A stretch of DNA of 64,000 nucleotides from Chiua virens (lineage: Eukaryota > Basidiomycota > Agaricomycetes > Boletales > Boletaceae). The notes under the pieces were generated by a model that saw only the letters and a list, made by a program, of their open reading frames with translations, ran no database searches and had not been told where the DNA came from. Positions within the stretch are counted from its first letter, which is position 1. The number at the start of each line of letters is the position of its first letter. Below are positions 63,868 through 64,000 of the stretch, in pieces. The DNA lies in the NCBI GenBank assembly GCA_019787685.1, contig JAHNUO010000009.1, forward strand, positions 682,001-746,000, read 5' to 3'. The position numbers and the translations under genes were made by a program.

Positions 63868-64000
63868 TGTTAGAGACCGTGTGACTCGGAGGTAGCCAAC
63901 TCCGGATCTCTGGAGTTGTAGCATTGGACGGGACTTGGCTTCACTGTATGTGGTGCACCCTTGTCACAGTCTGTCCCTATATTTCAGACATACGGAGAAT
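63868..64000 (-). repeat. 5' LTR of element B, partial
   Basis: The 3'-most 133 bp of the LTR (ending CTCTAACA on the minus strand). It matches 50,950-51,082 with three or four differences and continues past the window end. Confidence 0.85.

Larger units (their letters stand above)
50950..64000 (-). mobile_element. LTR retrotransposon element B (non-autonomous), runs off window
   Basis: On the minus strand: 5' LTR (63,868 to beyond 64,000), primer site at 63,865-63,855, gag (about 63.7-62.0 kb), degenerate spacer, an antisense ORF (60,462-51,694), polypurine tract (51,517-51,505) and 3' LTR (51,504-50,950). The overlapping 133 bp of the two LTRs differ at three or four positions. No protease, reverse transcriptase or integrase frame remains in its own sequence, so it is either pol-deleted or naturally non-autonomous. 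It has received the young Ty3/gypsy element at 52,524-60,252 and a solo LTR at 63,015-63,627. Confidence 0.7.

Overview
The window reads as nuclear DNA of a filamentous basidiomycete (Agaricomycetes). Host genes carry many very short GT-AG introns (about 45-75 nt). The mobile elements are chromodomain Ty3/gypsy elements, Plavaka-type DNA transposons and Tc1/mariner elements. A Rhizoctonia/Ceratobasidiaceae source is my guess from gene style and is not proven.

Layout. 1-2.65 kb: no gene seen. 2.7-5.6 kb (-): a broken WD40/coiled-coil gene. 6.1-7.4 kb (+): an intact five-exon C2H2 zinc-finger gene (Iec1-like). 7.4-12.9 kb: CpG-rich stretch with no convincing gene. 12.9-14.7 kb (+): an SFP1-like split zinc-finger gene with two frame breaks. 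16.9-18.7 kb (-): an intact F-box gene. 19.8-23.75 kb (-): a Plavaka transposase remnant opened by solo LTRs, one nested in another. 23.8-31.2 kb: a mosaic of direct duplications of three neighbouring loci (F-box/LRR 3' end, SFP1 fragment plus F-box gene, WD40 gene). 32.0-33.1 kb (-): F-box/LRR gene. 33.2-34.4 kb (-): ERG25, C-4 methylsterol oxidase. 34.9-37.4 kb (+): a seven-exon gene with an AT-hook-like motif. 37.7-38.2 kb (+): a small protein with a hydrophobic N-terminus.

From 38.5 to about 50.9 kb the DNA is AT-rich, strongly CpG-depleted transposon graveyard: Plavaka-type remnants, a hAT-like MITE with 8-bp target duplication, a Tc1-like element with 203-bp inverted repeats and TA target sites, and several solo LTRs with intact target duplications. 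From 50.4 kb to the window end three LTR layers are nested. An old family-1 LTR is split by a minus-strand element B (50,950 to beyond 64,000). Element B has LTRs, primer site, polypurine tract, gag and an antisense ORF with a Zn2Cys6-like cysteine pattern. That ORF is itself split by a nearly intact, very young 7.7-kb chromodomain Ty3/gypsy element (52,524-60,252) whose two 727-bp LTRs differ at one visible base.

Strongest new observations: the antisense coiled-coil/Zn2Cys6-like ORF in element B; matched 11-nt self-priming geometry (TATA, about 33 nt, 11-nt primer, complementary PBS two bases after the LTR) in two unrelated LTR families; a G GGT TTT slippery site directly before the gag stop of the young element; a long zinc-knuckle extension after its chromodomain; and CpG-decay signatures dating the layers. 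Housekeeping content (ERG25, zinc-finger and F-box genes) sits in the left two thirds and the repeat-dense compartment in the right third.
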